From contig WNNJ02002244.1 in NCBI GenBank assembly GCA_012934845.2, forward strand, positions 104,286 to 168,285: 64,000 bases of DNA. The letters run 5' to 3'. The notes below the pieces were generated by a model that was given only the letters and a program-made list of their open reading frames with translations, did not search any database and had not been told where the DNA came from. The first letter of the stretch is position 1. The number at the start of each line of letters is the position of its first letter. The position numbers and the translations under genes are program-made. This DNA comes from Pomphorhynchus laevis. Taxonomy: Eukaryota; Acanthocephala; Palaeacanthocephala; Echinorhynchida; Pomphorhynchidae. This document shows positions 38,301 through 44,147 of this stretch, in pieces.

Positions 38301-41300
38301 TTATATTAATATTCAATTATAATAATATTCACTACTATAAATGAATATTTGAAATTATTTTCCATGTTTCGTAGAACATTTCATACAAATATAATTGAAT
38401 AATATATTTTTATATATTAGGAGATAGTGACTTGTTATTATCTAAAATTCAAATTTTTGAACAGATGCTATCGAAAATTTGAATTTTTAATAAATACATC
38501 TTCTAACTCTCTACTAATTATACAATATCTGAAGAATAAGTGAACAATCAATTTATTAAATATTTATAATAAAACAAACCTGATTTAAGAATTCCGACTG
38601 TTCAAAATCTGGAAAATTTACCTACGAAAAGCCAAATATGTTAAGTTAAATACAATTATAAATTTAAAATACAACTTTTGATGATCAAATTTAAGTCGAA
38701 CAGAAATATTTATCAAATAAAGTTAACCCAGTTGGATCCGTTTATATTATTTGTAAGCGACAATTACATTATTTCAGTATAAATTGACTATATGTTTGAA
38801 CATTCTTAAGAAATTAATTCGAAACTAAAAATCATCAGTTTATCAAAGTCAATTAAATAAACTTTAAAGTAAACTAAAAATTCATTAATTAATTTTGAAT
38901 GAATGCGGAAATATTTATATGTTAAATATTAAAATAAAGGTTAGAATAAAGTTCATTATTGATAAAATAAAGTTCATTATTTATTTCATGTAGTATAAAA
39001 TAAATATAATATTTTGATATTATATTAATAAAAGTCTTGATTATCAAAATTCTTACAATTTCTGATGATGATTCCAAACTGGAATCGAAAATTCAATAAA
39101 TTTTCTGACAGTATTATTAAATATTACTGTATTATTATATTAATAGCCGACTCCGCCTCAAAGCGGAGCAAAGGCTGAAGAATAAGAAGAAAAAGAAGAG
39201 AGTATCATTAAATTAAATTATTATATTTACTATTAAATTATTATAATTACAGTATTATAAAATATTACAAAATGTTTTGTTGATGATGCTACGCAGCAGC
39301 TAGTGAAATAATACAATAAATTTGTGTTTTATTGATCCTGATCCGAAATCCTAATCATGATTACATTCATTAAAATGTTGAAAATAAAAAGTCAATAAAT
39401 TTAGCGTATGGTTAAAAGTTAAAAATATGTATGAATGAAAAAATAATACCACACACCATATCCGAATATAATTTTTGCATAATATTCTGTTATGCGAAGA
39501 TTATTGCACGATATTTGGTTTGTCAAGGTGCATTCCTGATTAGATAATTATAATACAAAATATGTATTAAAATGATGAATAATTCATTTGATGAAATATT
39601 CATAATTTGTAAATTTCAAATATCTATCAGAACAAGCTACAGTTACCAGAAGCCATTATCTTAGATTAGAAAATGGCTTCATATGGCTTACGTAAACTCA
39701 TGTGGCTTTAATAACTTCATGTGGATTCAATGACTTCATGTCATAGACAATGACTTAATATCATAGAAAATGGCTACATTTCACCAGAAGCCATTGTCAT
39801 TGACAACTGATCGATAACAAAATCTAGAATAAATTAATCGCGTACCCATTTTGCCTCCATTGCGATTGCATCAGTTTCTTGCAATGATGAAAAATAAAGA
39901 CGCAATCCATCACTTTCTTTTCTTCGAATCCGATTTATCAAAAAGAAAATTAGAAATAAAAGACCCCAAGCTGGACTGAATCCATAGTATCCTAGACAAT
40001 GAAAAGTGATTGGCAAAATTTATAATTTCGATATATTACTCAATGTGATATTTATCACATTGATATTGATATATCAATGTGATAAATATTCGATATATTA
40101 CTCAATGTGACCTTTATCATAAATACTGAAACTATGTATTATTGGTTACGATGTTATTATTATTTCTTATTTTCAAACAAGTTTGATGAATTATTAAATT
40201 TAAAAATGGAGAAATTTGCATCTCAAGGTGTTCATACATTAAAATTTAAATTGCTTCACGTGATCACGTTTAAGAGACCAGGTAATAGCCAATAGCCAGG
40301 TCGCGTAGCGCGTGGAGTGAAAGTAGTATATCTTTATAGATCTTGTTCCAGCCTGCAACCGCCTTAAGCAAGGCAGCCTCCTGTCAGATGCTGCTGGATG
40401 GCACGTTAATTCCAACAATGTTTATTCAATAAGCGAACAAATTTATCCAGGTAGCCTCATTCTTAATAAAACCAATACTAATGATAAATAAGGGATATAT
40501 ATAGATATGAACATCAAATTAACATAAATTAAAACTACTATTAATTTATATCGTAAAGATTACATATTTAAATTTACAAGAAACATATTTTTGCATGAGC
40601 ATTCATGCATACCATATAATATAAAATATAATACATTAAATAATGAAATTTTAAGAATTCTATTATATGTTATGATATTGGTTTTCTTCAAAATCATTTA
40701 AATAATTTAATAGATAAATATTTTAAACAAGCTTACTATAAAAATATCATCAAACAGAAAATAGTAAAATATATAAATCAACACAATAATATTAAAAATA
40801 AATTTAAAATCATTAGCGGAAAATTTTTATGGATGAATAATATACTTTGTATTTGAATAAGATGCACTATATAATTAAATTTAATCAGAGGAAATACGTC
40901 CTTATCACGTATTTGGTCCCGTTGCTATGTTGGGAAGAGGAGTTAGGTGCCAAAACCTTATCGCATAGCAGTTCCTCCTGATGACCTCTAATCCTTATTC
41001 TGATATAACGTCTGTTATTTATTAGTCAATTCATAGGAATGACTTTTATTTTAAATTTCATTTTTTAACTTGATATAAATTATAAAAAATCTTGTAACAA
41101 ATATTAATTTTATTATTAAATTATTAAATTTTGATTTAGCATTATAATGTTTTATTTATTTTATAATAATATTAAATACGTAGACTCAGTTACCTGATTT
41201 GATTTATTGAATTAGATTAACAGTTTAACCATCTCAATATTAATAAATGAATTTTAAATATAAAACGACTCTTATTTCGCTGTATTTCGAAATTATAGCT

Positions 41301-43955
41301 TTCTCAATATCAAAAATTATAATTAGATTGGTGTTCCACTTTCTTTTATTGATATTAACTTTGAACATAAAAATAATAACAAATATGTGAAAAATAACAC
41401 AATTGAGGCATTATTCGGATTATCTTTAGGAATATAATTAAAAATGAGAGTAAATATTTACGAGTACCCACTAAATGCTAAAATAAATGCATTCCTTATT
41501 ATTAAAAAATTTATAATTTTTTTTATTAATTAATAAAGTAAAAGTTTATTAATAAAGTAAAACTATTTGTGGCACCAATGTATAACTTTTATATTTGCAT
41601 ATAAAATCAAAATTCGTTCACAAAATTAATAGATTTTGTGCGTTGTCGTTTTATAACTAAATCTTAACAATAGTTTTTGTTAAAGTTTACTTGTCAAAAA
41701 AAGCAATAAACGAATATGAGGGAAGAATACTTAAAAATTAGACTGCCAAATACTTTTAACTATTTGGAAAAATAAATAAATTTTATTCTTTTCTTCTTGA
41801 TGGTTACACGCTACGCCATCATAATTAAGAACAAAACAATAAAAATCATTATTATGCCCGATTTTACATTTTATGGCTGTTGGTTTATACTTAAAATATC
41901 TTTTCTAATTTGTTTGCTCTAACGTTTATAAAAATTAAAAGAGTAATCACCTCTTTATTCCATAAAGCAAATTGAATCACAAATTATTTTAACAGTTCAA
42001 TATGCCATCTTCAGATGATAGTTTTGACCTTGTAAGAAACTATTTGCTGTATCAGTATATATAACAAAATAATGTGTTTTGAGTACACCAGCTTCCATTT
42101 GTCTTTAATTAATTTTTACGAAGAGATATAGATATTTACAGTGGTAATAGGCAATGTAGAAATTTTATCTGCTTCATTAAATGCATTTTCTTATGTTATA
42201 AGAAATAATTACATTTAAAATGAAACGGTTCTAATTTGCGAGTTTTTGAGGAAAACATAAAATTGAAACAGAATATTTTGTTAACTTTAAAGTTTATAAT
42301 TTTAGGTTATCAAAGTTATCAGGTTACATGATTAATCTTATACTTGTATTAACATAAATTATAATGTTTTATATAATAATTAATTAAATCTTAATTATAT
42401 TAATTATAAAAATTTTGTTTTAATTAAAAATATCGTCAAGTTCCATCTTATTATAAATTAAATAAAATTTGCTCGTTATACGATTTACTACAAATTATTA
42501 TCTAGGAGCAAATTTCATAATAATTCCTAAAGCATCATATTATTTGTATAAATTTTTAATAAAAACTGATTTTTTTTATTTATAATGAAGACTTATCGAA
42601 TAATTCATACAAAATAATGTAATTTAATTCGAAAATTACAGGTTTTAAGGTAAAATTAAGATGCATGCTATAAAGGTCTATAAATATCTTAAATCTCCCA
42701 ATTTAATTAAAGATTTTTTAAATATAATATATAGAAGAGCTTATCTTGATGAATTCTTAAATTTAGACTTTATTTGACATTTGGGGATACTTTTGGTGCA
42801 ATGCAATCAAGTTAGATATAAACGATACCAGCTTATCATCTTTAGTAAACAATATAGTTTACAGAATAATTCAAATGATAGCGAGCGGGACTCTGAAATT
42901 GGTAAATCACACTGTATTATTGATGATTATTTATTAAAAGTAATTATGGATTCTTAACTTTGTGAATTATAGAAAAATACAAGAATTGTATAATTAATTA
43001 TACAATTATAGTATAATTGTATAATTATACAATTATAATCAAGAATTATATTATTAATATAATTTTTATTAACTTAAATTATATTAAATTAATTAAAATT
43101 ATAAATTATAATTATAAAAAAGTCGAGCATGCATTCTTGAAAGTTGAGCATGCATCCTTTCATCCGATTATATTATCGACCACATGAGGGATGGGTCTGA
43201 CAACGAACGCAGTATTGAAGCAAATATCAATACAGATATTCAATCGCAGTCATTCTTAGTACATTGATTGTATACGAACCCTACGATCAAGAATCTCAAC
43301 ATTAATAGCAAAGGCTGTTTCAATGTCAATAAATATGAAACCTTAAGCATGTCGAAAGGTTTAAGCGTACGCGTCTCCACCCGCTCCATCACTGGTGGAG
43401 AAGCGCGCTCTTAGTGAATTTTTTCAGAGGTTTACTAAGGATCTAGTACCGTCGAAGTTGTGTAGCTACAGGGCCACACTGATGAAATTACCCTGTAGTG
43501 ATGAGTAAACTAAGGTCGGAACGCTCCATTGGTGCTAGGCGTCTGCCGGAGGGCGCATTCTGGTTTAAGCTTCCCGACGAAGGTTGTAAAAAGCATGCAG
43601 GTTTATAATTTCCTGTTCGTGTTAATATTTAAAATAATTCATTTGTACTATATATTTTATACTTTTATATATTTTATAGAAGTATGATTTTCTGTATTTT
43701 AGATATTTAGTCTTTTTTCCAATTTTAGGTATTGGATCAGTAGCTGATGAGGTACACCAATACTGAAATGTAACTTCCTCATTTGATCTAGAAACTGAAG
43801 CAACGTACAGAATAAAGTCATGGAAATTCATTTTTTTAATGACGACTTAATTACTTTAATCATATAAGTAATTAGTTTGATATATAATTTATTGTCTGCT
43901 TACCCGCCATCCATGCTAATCCAATCATCATTAACACTTTGTATAGCACAATCAT
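11245..43955 (-). CDS. Esyt: Extended synaptotagmin-like protein, 17 coding exons, 580 residues
   Basis: E-Syts tether the ER to the plasma membrane and transfer lipids. Coding exons in order: 43955-43904, 39991-39846, 38621-38580, 36097-35960, 35912-35836, 33428-33362, 29813-29724, 29669-29614, 29564-29444, 24212-24113, 20787-20631, 17528-17480, 17429-17334, 14161-14090, 14043-13873, 12496-12335, 11391-11245. Every intron is GT-AG, every phase fits, and the total is 1,743 nt. Residues 2-36 form a hydrophobic hairpin, about 67-255 an SMP domain, about 264-390 C2A, about 407-532 C2B, and 533-580 a polar tail. C2A keeps the calcium-site residues D280, D290, D338, D340 and D345. C2B has N in place of the loop-1 Asp (EPNPY) and a degenerate loop 3, so it is probably calcium-independent. 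At two C2 domains it is shorter than usual animal E-Syts (three to five) and resembles plant synaptotagmins in layout. Confidence 0.93.
11662..12218. repeat. ~84-bp tandem repeat in E-Syt intron 16
   Basis: About seven to eight copies of a unit containing AATCAAGTTTATATTTCCAA and GGGTTTCTTTCTCGTATAAC. The first copies are near-identical 84-bp units; later ones lengthen slightly or are truncated to about 45 bp. Confidence 0.9.
12335..12496 (-). CDS. Esyt: E-Syt exon 16, second half of C2B
   Basis: Acceptor TTGCAG, donor GTAGGG, 54 codons, phase 0 on both sides. VEDQKTDSTIGLVRIPL is the loop-3 to strand-7 region; STIFIHLSMR is the last strand. Of the usual loop-3 aspartates only part remain. 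Confidence 0.9.
12905..13500. repeat. ~148-bp tandem repeat in E-Syt intron 15
   Basis: Copies begin with GAACGGA(A/G)CAGTAACTAAC at about 12954, 13102, 13334 and 13482, with a partial copy near 13205. Each holds TTTTCTATTTGTTTTCGAGA. Confidence 0.85.
13873..14043 (-). CDS. Esyt: E-Syt exon 15, first half of C2B
   Basis: 57 codons, phase 0. RVKKKGSNFTEPNPYCVFRI holds the loop-1 region, with Asn where calcium-binding C2 domains have Asp. TRVFLNTTNPHFAHVEQF matches the NTTNPxW-type strand of E-Syt C2 domains. Confidence 0.92.
14090..14161 (-). CDS. Esyt: E-Syt exon 14, start of C2B
   Basis: Acceptor TTATAG, donor GTGATG, 24 codons, phase 0. AILMVFVGAASNLQ is the first C2B strand. It is separated from exon 15 by an intron of only 46 bp (14044-14089). 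Confidence 0.9.
14958..16490 (-). pseudogene. Decayed reverse transcriptase relic (element family X)
   Basis: The minus strand keeps blocks of an invertebrate RT-bearing retroelement: SSGLDGISPLHLKDLTG near 15.95-16.0 kb, then KPHGGIHLIAVGCTLRRLV near 15.75 kb, then a trail of weak similarity to 14.96 kb (SLIQNTVKRMVDL, SFSIPKISHLLHYAPC). It is heavily broken, clearly old, and sits in E-Syt intron 13 in the same orientation as the gene. Fragments at 31.75 and 63.33 kb look like the C-terminal domain of the same kind of element. The exact clade is uncertain. Confidence 0.7.
16491..17333. other. E-Syt intron 13 sequence
   Basis: AT-rich. A short GC-richer run at 16560-16680 carries a near-repeat (CAAAACC and GACTGGGCA blocks). 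16795-16925 has several degenerate copies of a TTCGCTTGATATTCGTCAATT unit. No gene. Confidence 0.4.
17334..17429 (-). CDS. Esyt: E-Syt exon 13, end of C2A and linker
   Basis: 32 codons, phase 0. WMVLENATSGELYLEANWL is the classic end of E-Syt C2A (WxxL..xxSGxLxLxxxWL). Donor GTAAGC. The acceptor after ATATTAAG has no pyrimidine tract and lies 50 bp from exon 12. Confidence 0.9.
17480..17528 (-). CDS. Esyt: E-Syt exon 12, C2A strand
   Basis: Acceptor GTTTAG, donor GTAAAT; one base plus 16 codons, CTLTIEEIIVKGSIER. The split codon AG|C joins to exon 11 to give Gly-Ser. Two further partial copies of this exon with its acceptor lie at about 18200 and 18710. Confidence 0.88.
17530..18189. other. 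E-Syt intron 11 sequence
   Basis: Very AT-rich. A TAAAGAATAAACATATC block at 17556 recurs at 17826, part of the local duplications around exon 12. No gene. Confidence 0.4.
18190..18262 (-). pseudogene. Decayed copy of E-Syt exon 12 with its acceptor
   Basis: Keeps the acceptor (GAATTAG) and the exon start reading CTLTIE, then a stop codon, against CTLTIEEIIV in the working exon. Its intronic side is nearly identical (about 41 of 42 bases) to that of the copy at 18731-18772, so these two are the younger pair. Confidence 0.8.
18256..18320. repeat. Two adjacent perfect palindromes
   Basis: The first has arms AATTGACAAGATTATA meeting TATAATCTTGTCAATT. The second has arms CTTCTCAGATTAATTG meeting CAATTAATCTGAGAAG. 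They abut the decayed exon copy and are absent from the related copy at 18731-18790. Confidence 0.8.
18325..18330 (-). terminator. Possible poly-A signal for the alternative last exon
   Basis: AATAAA on the minus strand about 150 nt after the stop of the alternative exon at 18481-18730. Weak by itself in AT-rich DNA. Confidence 0.3.
18481..18730 (-). CDS. Candidate alternative last exon of E-Syt, Cys/His-rich tail
   Basis: A third copy of the exon-12 start with its acceptor (GAATTAG) opens here, reading CTLTIEIIL, and stays open for 82 residues to TGA. Its phase fits exon 11 exactly: 1,046 nt plus 250 nt gives a 431-residue protein that ends inside C2A. The new part contains CHDLLIFCRCKFCNLQC and PPISHVFSC, a C-x2-C-x8-H-x3-C arrangement like the C-terminal zinc knuckle of some LINE proteins. 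I infer that an exon-start duplication landed beside, or was invaded by, a LINE end. Whether it is spliced in is unknown. The alternative is a chance open frame. Confidence 0.45.
19015..19437 (+). pseudogene. Unrecognised retroelement-like open frame
   Basis: 140 codons are open (SASARLVLSKEYWSTRYRF, later QPIPPWGYF). I do not recognise it with confidence. Its base composition and position before an RT fragment suggest part of the same non-LTR element, but the minus strand is also partly open, so strand and function are uncertain. Confidence 0.3.
19480..19622 (+). pseudogene. Non-LTR reverse transcriptase fragment
   Basis: RRIFLTKKNPVSCPKD, LQPISIQNSLVSIYEKALA and PRIRDHL match the RT segment around the xxRPIS motif of non-LTR retrotransposons. 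Only this motif remains; it stops at the right-hand direct repeat. Confidence 0.6.
19699..20630. other. E-Syt intron 11 sequence
   Basis: AT-rich. No exon, RNA gene or repeat was recognised. Confidence 0.4.
20631..20787 (-). CDS. Esyt: E-Syt exon 11, C2A core
   Basis: Acceptor ATTTAG, donor GTATCT. NGALIFRTSVKSNTSNPEWD and the loop-3 motif FELRDEDPGEDDYLG carry the calcium-site aspartates D338, D340 and D345. Phase: the first two bases complete a Val codon, and the last two (AG) are completed by exon 12. Confidence 0.95.
20788..22059. other. E-Syt intron 10, left part
   Basis: No exon was found. 21160-21440 is GC-richer than its surroundings and looks like foreign DNA, but no protein or RNA match was recognised in any frame. 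Confidence 0.4.
22060..23640. repeat. 14-bp minisatellite in E-Syt intron 10
   Basis: About 110 copies of AACTGTCGATCTGT and variants. 22066-22330 is a nearly pure block; further right come ordered variant blocks (GATCTGGATCTGTC at about 22870-22975, then GATATGAAACTGTC at about 23455-23560). Because 14 is not a multiple of 3, long open frames appear on the minus strand that merely repeat 14 residues; they are not genes. Confidence 0.97.
23641..24112. other. E-Syt intron 10, right end
   Basis: AT-rich, nothing recognised. Confidence 0.4.
24113..24212 (-). CDS. Esyt: E-Syt exon 10, start of C2A
   Basis: Acceptor TTTCAG, donor GTAAGT, 33 codons plus one base. GVIAINMICARNLMKLDFG and GKAKSDPYVNVF match the first strand and loop 1 of E-Syt C2A (GxxxGKSDPY), with calcium-site residues D280 and D290. 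Confidence 0.95.
24213..25569. other. E-Syt intron 9, left part
   Basis: No gene seen. 24380-24610 is slightly GC-richer and unassigned. Confidence 0.4.
25598..26434 (-). pseudogene. LINE B ORF2, RT active site to C-terminus
   Basis: Opens with MQYADDILLYSHSS, the RT catalytic YADD motif, followed by thumb and C-terminal blocks (PRIDYCLSLLVF, ILFRLRKFDNIS) and the family tail IAAPLLWNSLPNHLR. Confidence 0.88.
26474..27514 (-). pseudogene. LINE B ORF2, RT fingers and palm
   Basis: Includes SSYRPISILPTLSKILEHLV, LQSAFRSNHSTELACHKV, SLDLSSAFDIVDHKILL and CGVPQGSVLGPILFTPLL. The frame shifts between here and the YADD part at 26434. Confidence 0.88.
27641..28062 (-). pseudogene. LINE B endonuclease remnant with internal duplication
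   Basis: GDKNVRLDRPRDSNTLKTIS and DPALSDHFLVTCSL are the EEP motifs around the catalytic Asp and His. A ~115-bp stretch is duplicated (27905-28010 and 28030-28137, with ATGATTTGAAAATCATGA repeats at the joins), so the GDxNxRLDRPRDS motif occurs twice. Confidence 0.8.
28141..29443. other. E-Syt intron 9, right part
   Basis: AT-rich with no recognised gene. 29230-29310 resembles the exon 9 donor region (CTTCG before GTATTA), but no exon of fitting phase can be drawn. Confidence 0.4.
29444..29564 (-). CDS. Esyt: E-Syt exon 9, end of SMP domain
   Basis: One base plus 40 codons. RDAIMQVVTDFISGMAVLPN and KFIMPMI match the SMP-domain end of E-Syts (xxSFMVLPNRFxxPL). Donor GTATTA. Confidence 0.93.
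29614..29669 (-). CDS. Esyt: E-Syt exon 8, SMP domain
   Basis: 18 codons plus two bases, HIDFDFTNTASLVDIPGI, matching the xFDxTGxAxxxDIPGL block of E-Syt. The intron to exon 9 is only 49 bp (29565-29613) and contains CTAAT-like branch-point sequence. Confidence 0.93.
29724..29813 (-). CDS. Esyt: E-Syt exon 7, SMP domain
   Basis: 30 codons, phase 0. LCGDARICFRPLVKQFPFIA and NVAFYFLRYP match the xGxxRVxLxPLxxxxPxxGxxxxxFLRxP block. The intron to exon 8 is 54 bp. Confidence 0.94.
29814..30514. other. E-Syt intron 6, left part
   Basis: AT-rich, no gene or named repeat seen. Confidence 0.4.
30515..31290 (+). mobile_element. Internally deleted PLE, copy 1
   Basis: Nearly identical to 40025-40800. 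It has a palindrome-rich 5' end (CAATGTGATATTTATCACATTG), the structured 5' region (30744-30890), then directly the end of the RT coding part (FYSISEQIYPGSLILNKTN) and the linker (NIKLTSIKTT; ILRIATICNDIGF). The RT core and the endonuclease are absent. This copy also lacks the 3' tail. It lies in E-Syt intron 6, antisense to the gene. Confidence 0.85.
31291..31546. other. AT-rich intronic spacer
   Basis: Nothing recognised. Confidence 0.35.
31547..32510. repeat. ~200-bp direct repeats flanking a retroelement relic
   Basis: Left copy about 31547-31745, right copy about 32310-32510 (GAAATTTAATAGCAACAAAA-type start, shared CATTTCGAGCGGATCT and TCAGGCTCTATACC). Between them is a family X fragment. 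The repeats are far too long for a target-site duplication; they may be parts of a terminally repeated element or a local duplication. Confidence 0.8.
31745..32170 (+). pseudogene. Family X C-terminal nuclease-like domain relic
   Basis: The frame reads FLDVAIFNVHARSNFRTEC, then YHEKRKISKYGERISSLEQA and FSPLIFSSSGGSSQESNRI, then KQIASKLSSKRELPY. Proteins of an invertebrate RT-element family end in this arrangement (DVxxFNxxAxSN, E/K-rich helix, FxPLVFSxxGG, LAxxLSxKR). I infer that it is a PD-(D/E)xK-like nuclease end. Only this C-terminal part is present. A second copy of the domain is at 63330-63612. Confidence 0.65.
32511..33361. other. E-Syt intron 6, right part
   Basis: AT-rich, no gene recognised. 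Confidence 0.4.
33362..33428 (-). CDS. Esyt: E-Syt exon 6, SMP domain
   Basis: One base plus 22 codons, YSGDAEIKFSLKRIPAGIKN then IQ, equivalent to the YxGNxEIxxxIKRxxxGIKxIQ block of E-Syt. Acceptor TTTTAG, donor GTTTAT. Confidence 0.93.
33955..35490 (+). mobile_element. PLE copy with RT active site, interrupted by an unknown insert
   Basis: 33982 onwards encodes MDKIELIESLNILINQ and FRQVKGVPMGGNSSPIIADL; the catalytic YIDDICV lies in the next frame at about 34133. The linker follows to about 34475. The family's 3' tail start (AGGAAATACGG, then AAATACGTAGACT) reappears at 35378-35490. The ~880 bp in between does not occur in the other copies and looks like an insertion. The copy lies in E-Syt intron 5, antisense to the gene. 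Confidence 0.8.
34478..35335 (+). other. Unidentified GC-richer insert inside a PLE
   Basis: Two frames are open on the plus strand: about 34490-34720 (SKAAPDRVLRSIGRSTKADC) and 34907-35242 (111 residues, RNIRIQLTRGFKCSITDYS). The second contains a ~65-bp internal repeat (TTATATGTTG and CACCTACGAGAGAGGCT twice). Neither frame is recognised. The insert differs in composition from its surroundings and lies within a PLE copy, so it is probably a mobile element piece. Confidence 0.4.
35836..35912 (-). CDS. Esyt: E-Syt exon 5, SMP domain
   Basis: 25 codons plus two bases. APQIGGVRFHSKGTRFDEVI matches PPRIxGVKxYxxxxxxxxII of E-Syts. Only 47 bp separate it from exon 4. Confidence 0.93.
35960..36097 (-). 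CDS. Esyt: E-Syt exon 4, start of SMP domain
   Basis: 46 codons, phase 0. LLQKFWPFCCDYL and FSDFRFIQIDLGDI match LNKxxxQxWPxxxxYxE and LxxFxFxxIDLGxI. The acceptor ACTAAAG is unusual, but the phase is right and no better AG lies nearby. Confidence 0.9.
36098..36932. other. E-Syt intron 3, left part
   Basis: Very AT-rich, no gene or clear repeat. Confidence 0.4.
36933..37592. mobile_element. Fold-back element with ~130-bp terminal inverted repeats
   Basis: Left arm about 36933-37065, right arm about 37455-37592. They share TTTTTTAATTAACACGAACA, GGAAAGTATAAACCTGCATG, then TTTTTTACAACCTTCGTCGGGA and a GCGCCTACCACA-like end. The 400-bp interior is non-coding and structured, and resembles the 540-960 region. 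The element lies in E-Syt intron 3. The right arm is also found at 43560-43625. Confidence 0.88.
37353..37424 (+). other. Nested hairpin in the fold-back element
   Basis: Outer helix GTTAGTAT 37353-37360 with ATACTAAC 37417-37424; inner helix TACATGG 37377-37383 with CCATGTA 37401-37407. At 43466-43498 the inner helix is CTACAGGG with CCCTGTAG, a compensatory change. Contains TGATGA and GTCGAAAC strings like a hammerhead core, but no complete hammerhead can be drawn. Confidence 0.6.
37645..38065. repeat. 20-bp minisatellite in E-Syt intron 3
   Basis: About 20 copies of AGTTCCAGATTATTCCTGTC with a few variants. It shares the 10-bp core AGTTCCAGAT with the complement of the 14-bp minisatellite at 22060-23640. 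The open frame across it at 37858-38082 is a repeat artefact. Confidence 0.95.
38066..38579. other. E-Syt intron 3, right part
   Basis: AT-rich, nothing recognised. Confidence 0.4.
38580..38621 (-). CDS. Esyt: E-Syt exon 3, 42-nt micro-exon
   Basis: Fourteen codons, VNFPDFEQSEFLNQ, matching the conserved xxFPDxERxEWLNx motif that precedes the SMP domain. Acceptor CGTAG, donor GTTTGT, phase 0 on both sides. With exon 2 it gives the expected AKW-VNFPD junction. Confidence 0.9.
38622..39845. other. E-Syt intron 2
   Basis: AT-rich. 39640-39800 has short repeated units with AATGGCT(T/A)CAT and GACTTCATGT. No gene. Confidence 0.4.
39846..39991 (-). CDS. Esyt: E-Syt exon 2, second half of membrane hairpin
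   Basis: Two bases plus 48 codons. GYYGFSPAWGLLFLIFFLIN and RIRRKE are the turn, second hydrophobic segment and basic stop of the N-terminal ER hairpin; QETDAIAMEAKW leads to the PDxER motif. Acceptor GTCTAG, donor GTACGC. A PLE lies only about 33 bp upstream of the acceptor. Confidence 0.92.
40025..41195 (+). mobile_element. Internally deleted PLE, copy 2
   Basis: Same structure and same internal deletion junction as 30515-31290, and it keeps the 3' tail: linker end (IISGKFLWMNN), AGAGGAAATACGTCC, the structured motif at 40924-40989, and the family end near AATACGTAGACTCAGTTA. No RT core or endonuclease is present. It sits in E-Syt intron 1, antisense. Confidence 0.87.
40924..40989 (+). other. 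PLE 3' structured motif, copy 2
   Basis: GCTATG 40924-40929 pairs with CATAGC 40964-40969. AGAGG 40936-40940 pairs with CCTCT 40985-40989, crossing the first helix (H-type pseudoknot). AGGT 40945-40948 pairs with ACCT 40955-40958. Confidence 0.6.
41196..43094. other. E-Syt intron 1, AT-rich part
   Basis: No gene, RNA or named repeat recognised. 42990-43035 is a small ATAATTGTATAATTAT palindromic run. Confidence 0.4.
43095..43625. mobile_element. Relative of the 37-kb fold-back element, left arm missing
   Basis: The interior (GAAGTTGTGT, GGCCACACTGATGA, TAGTGATGAGTA) and right arm (TTCCCGACGAAGGTTGTAAA, then GCATGCAGGTTTATA) match the 37-kb element. The left part differs and starts with two GAGCATGCAT repeats (43107 and 43147). 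A stem CTACAGGG 43466-43473 with CCCTGTAG 43491-43498 is conserved with covariation. Confidence 0.7.
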
Positions 43956-43972
43956 AGCTTATTATTTCACCT
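43904..43972 (-). CDS. Esyt: E-Syt exon 1 (coding): start codon and first hydrophobic segment
   Basis: Acceptor TTTCAG, short 5' UTR part, ATG at 43955, then MIVLYKVLMMIGLAWMA plus one base of a Gly codon, and donor GTAAGC. Two in-frame stops lie just upstream of the ATG, which fixes the start. The usual cytosolic N-terminal extension of animal E-Syts is therefore missing. Confidence 0.88.
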
Positions 43973-44147
43973 CTGAAAGAAAAAAGCCAACAATTAAATA
44001 TTTAAATAAATCAATTAACCGCAAATCAATTATAAAGTGCTTACTTAATCTTTGTTCAGAACGGATTCTTCACCTCTGAAAGAAAAAAGCCAACAATTAA
44101 ATATTTAAATAAATCAATTAACCGCAAATCAATTATAAAGTGCTTAC
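43973..44147. repeat. 103-bp tandem duplication spanning an intron and exon edges
   Basis: CACCTCTGAAAGAAAAAAGC and the following bases to CTTTGTTCAGAACGGATTCT occur twice, 103 bp apart. Each unit contains a complete 72-bp GT-AG intron. Confidence 0.93.
44045..44075 (-). other. Duplication-born 31-nt 5'-UTR micro-exon of E-Syt
   Basis: It has acceptor TTTCAG and donor GTAAGC and is flanked on both sides by identical-length 72-bp introns. It combines the first bases of the next exon (AGGTGAA) with the end of the upstream exon (GAATCCGTTCTGAACAAAGA). It is non-coding. It can be included or skipped without affecting the protein. Confidence 0.65.

Noticed and set aside
43622-43831. 69-codon minus-strand frame in E-Syt intron 1
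   Set aside because: No recognised motif, no fitting splice phase, and exons 1 and 2 join perfectly without it.
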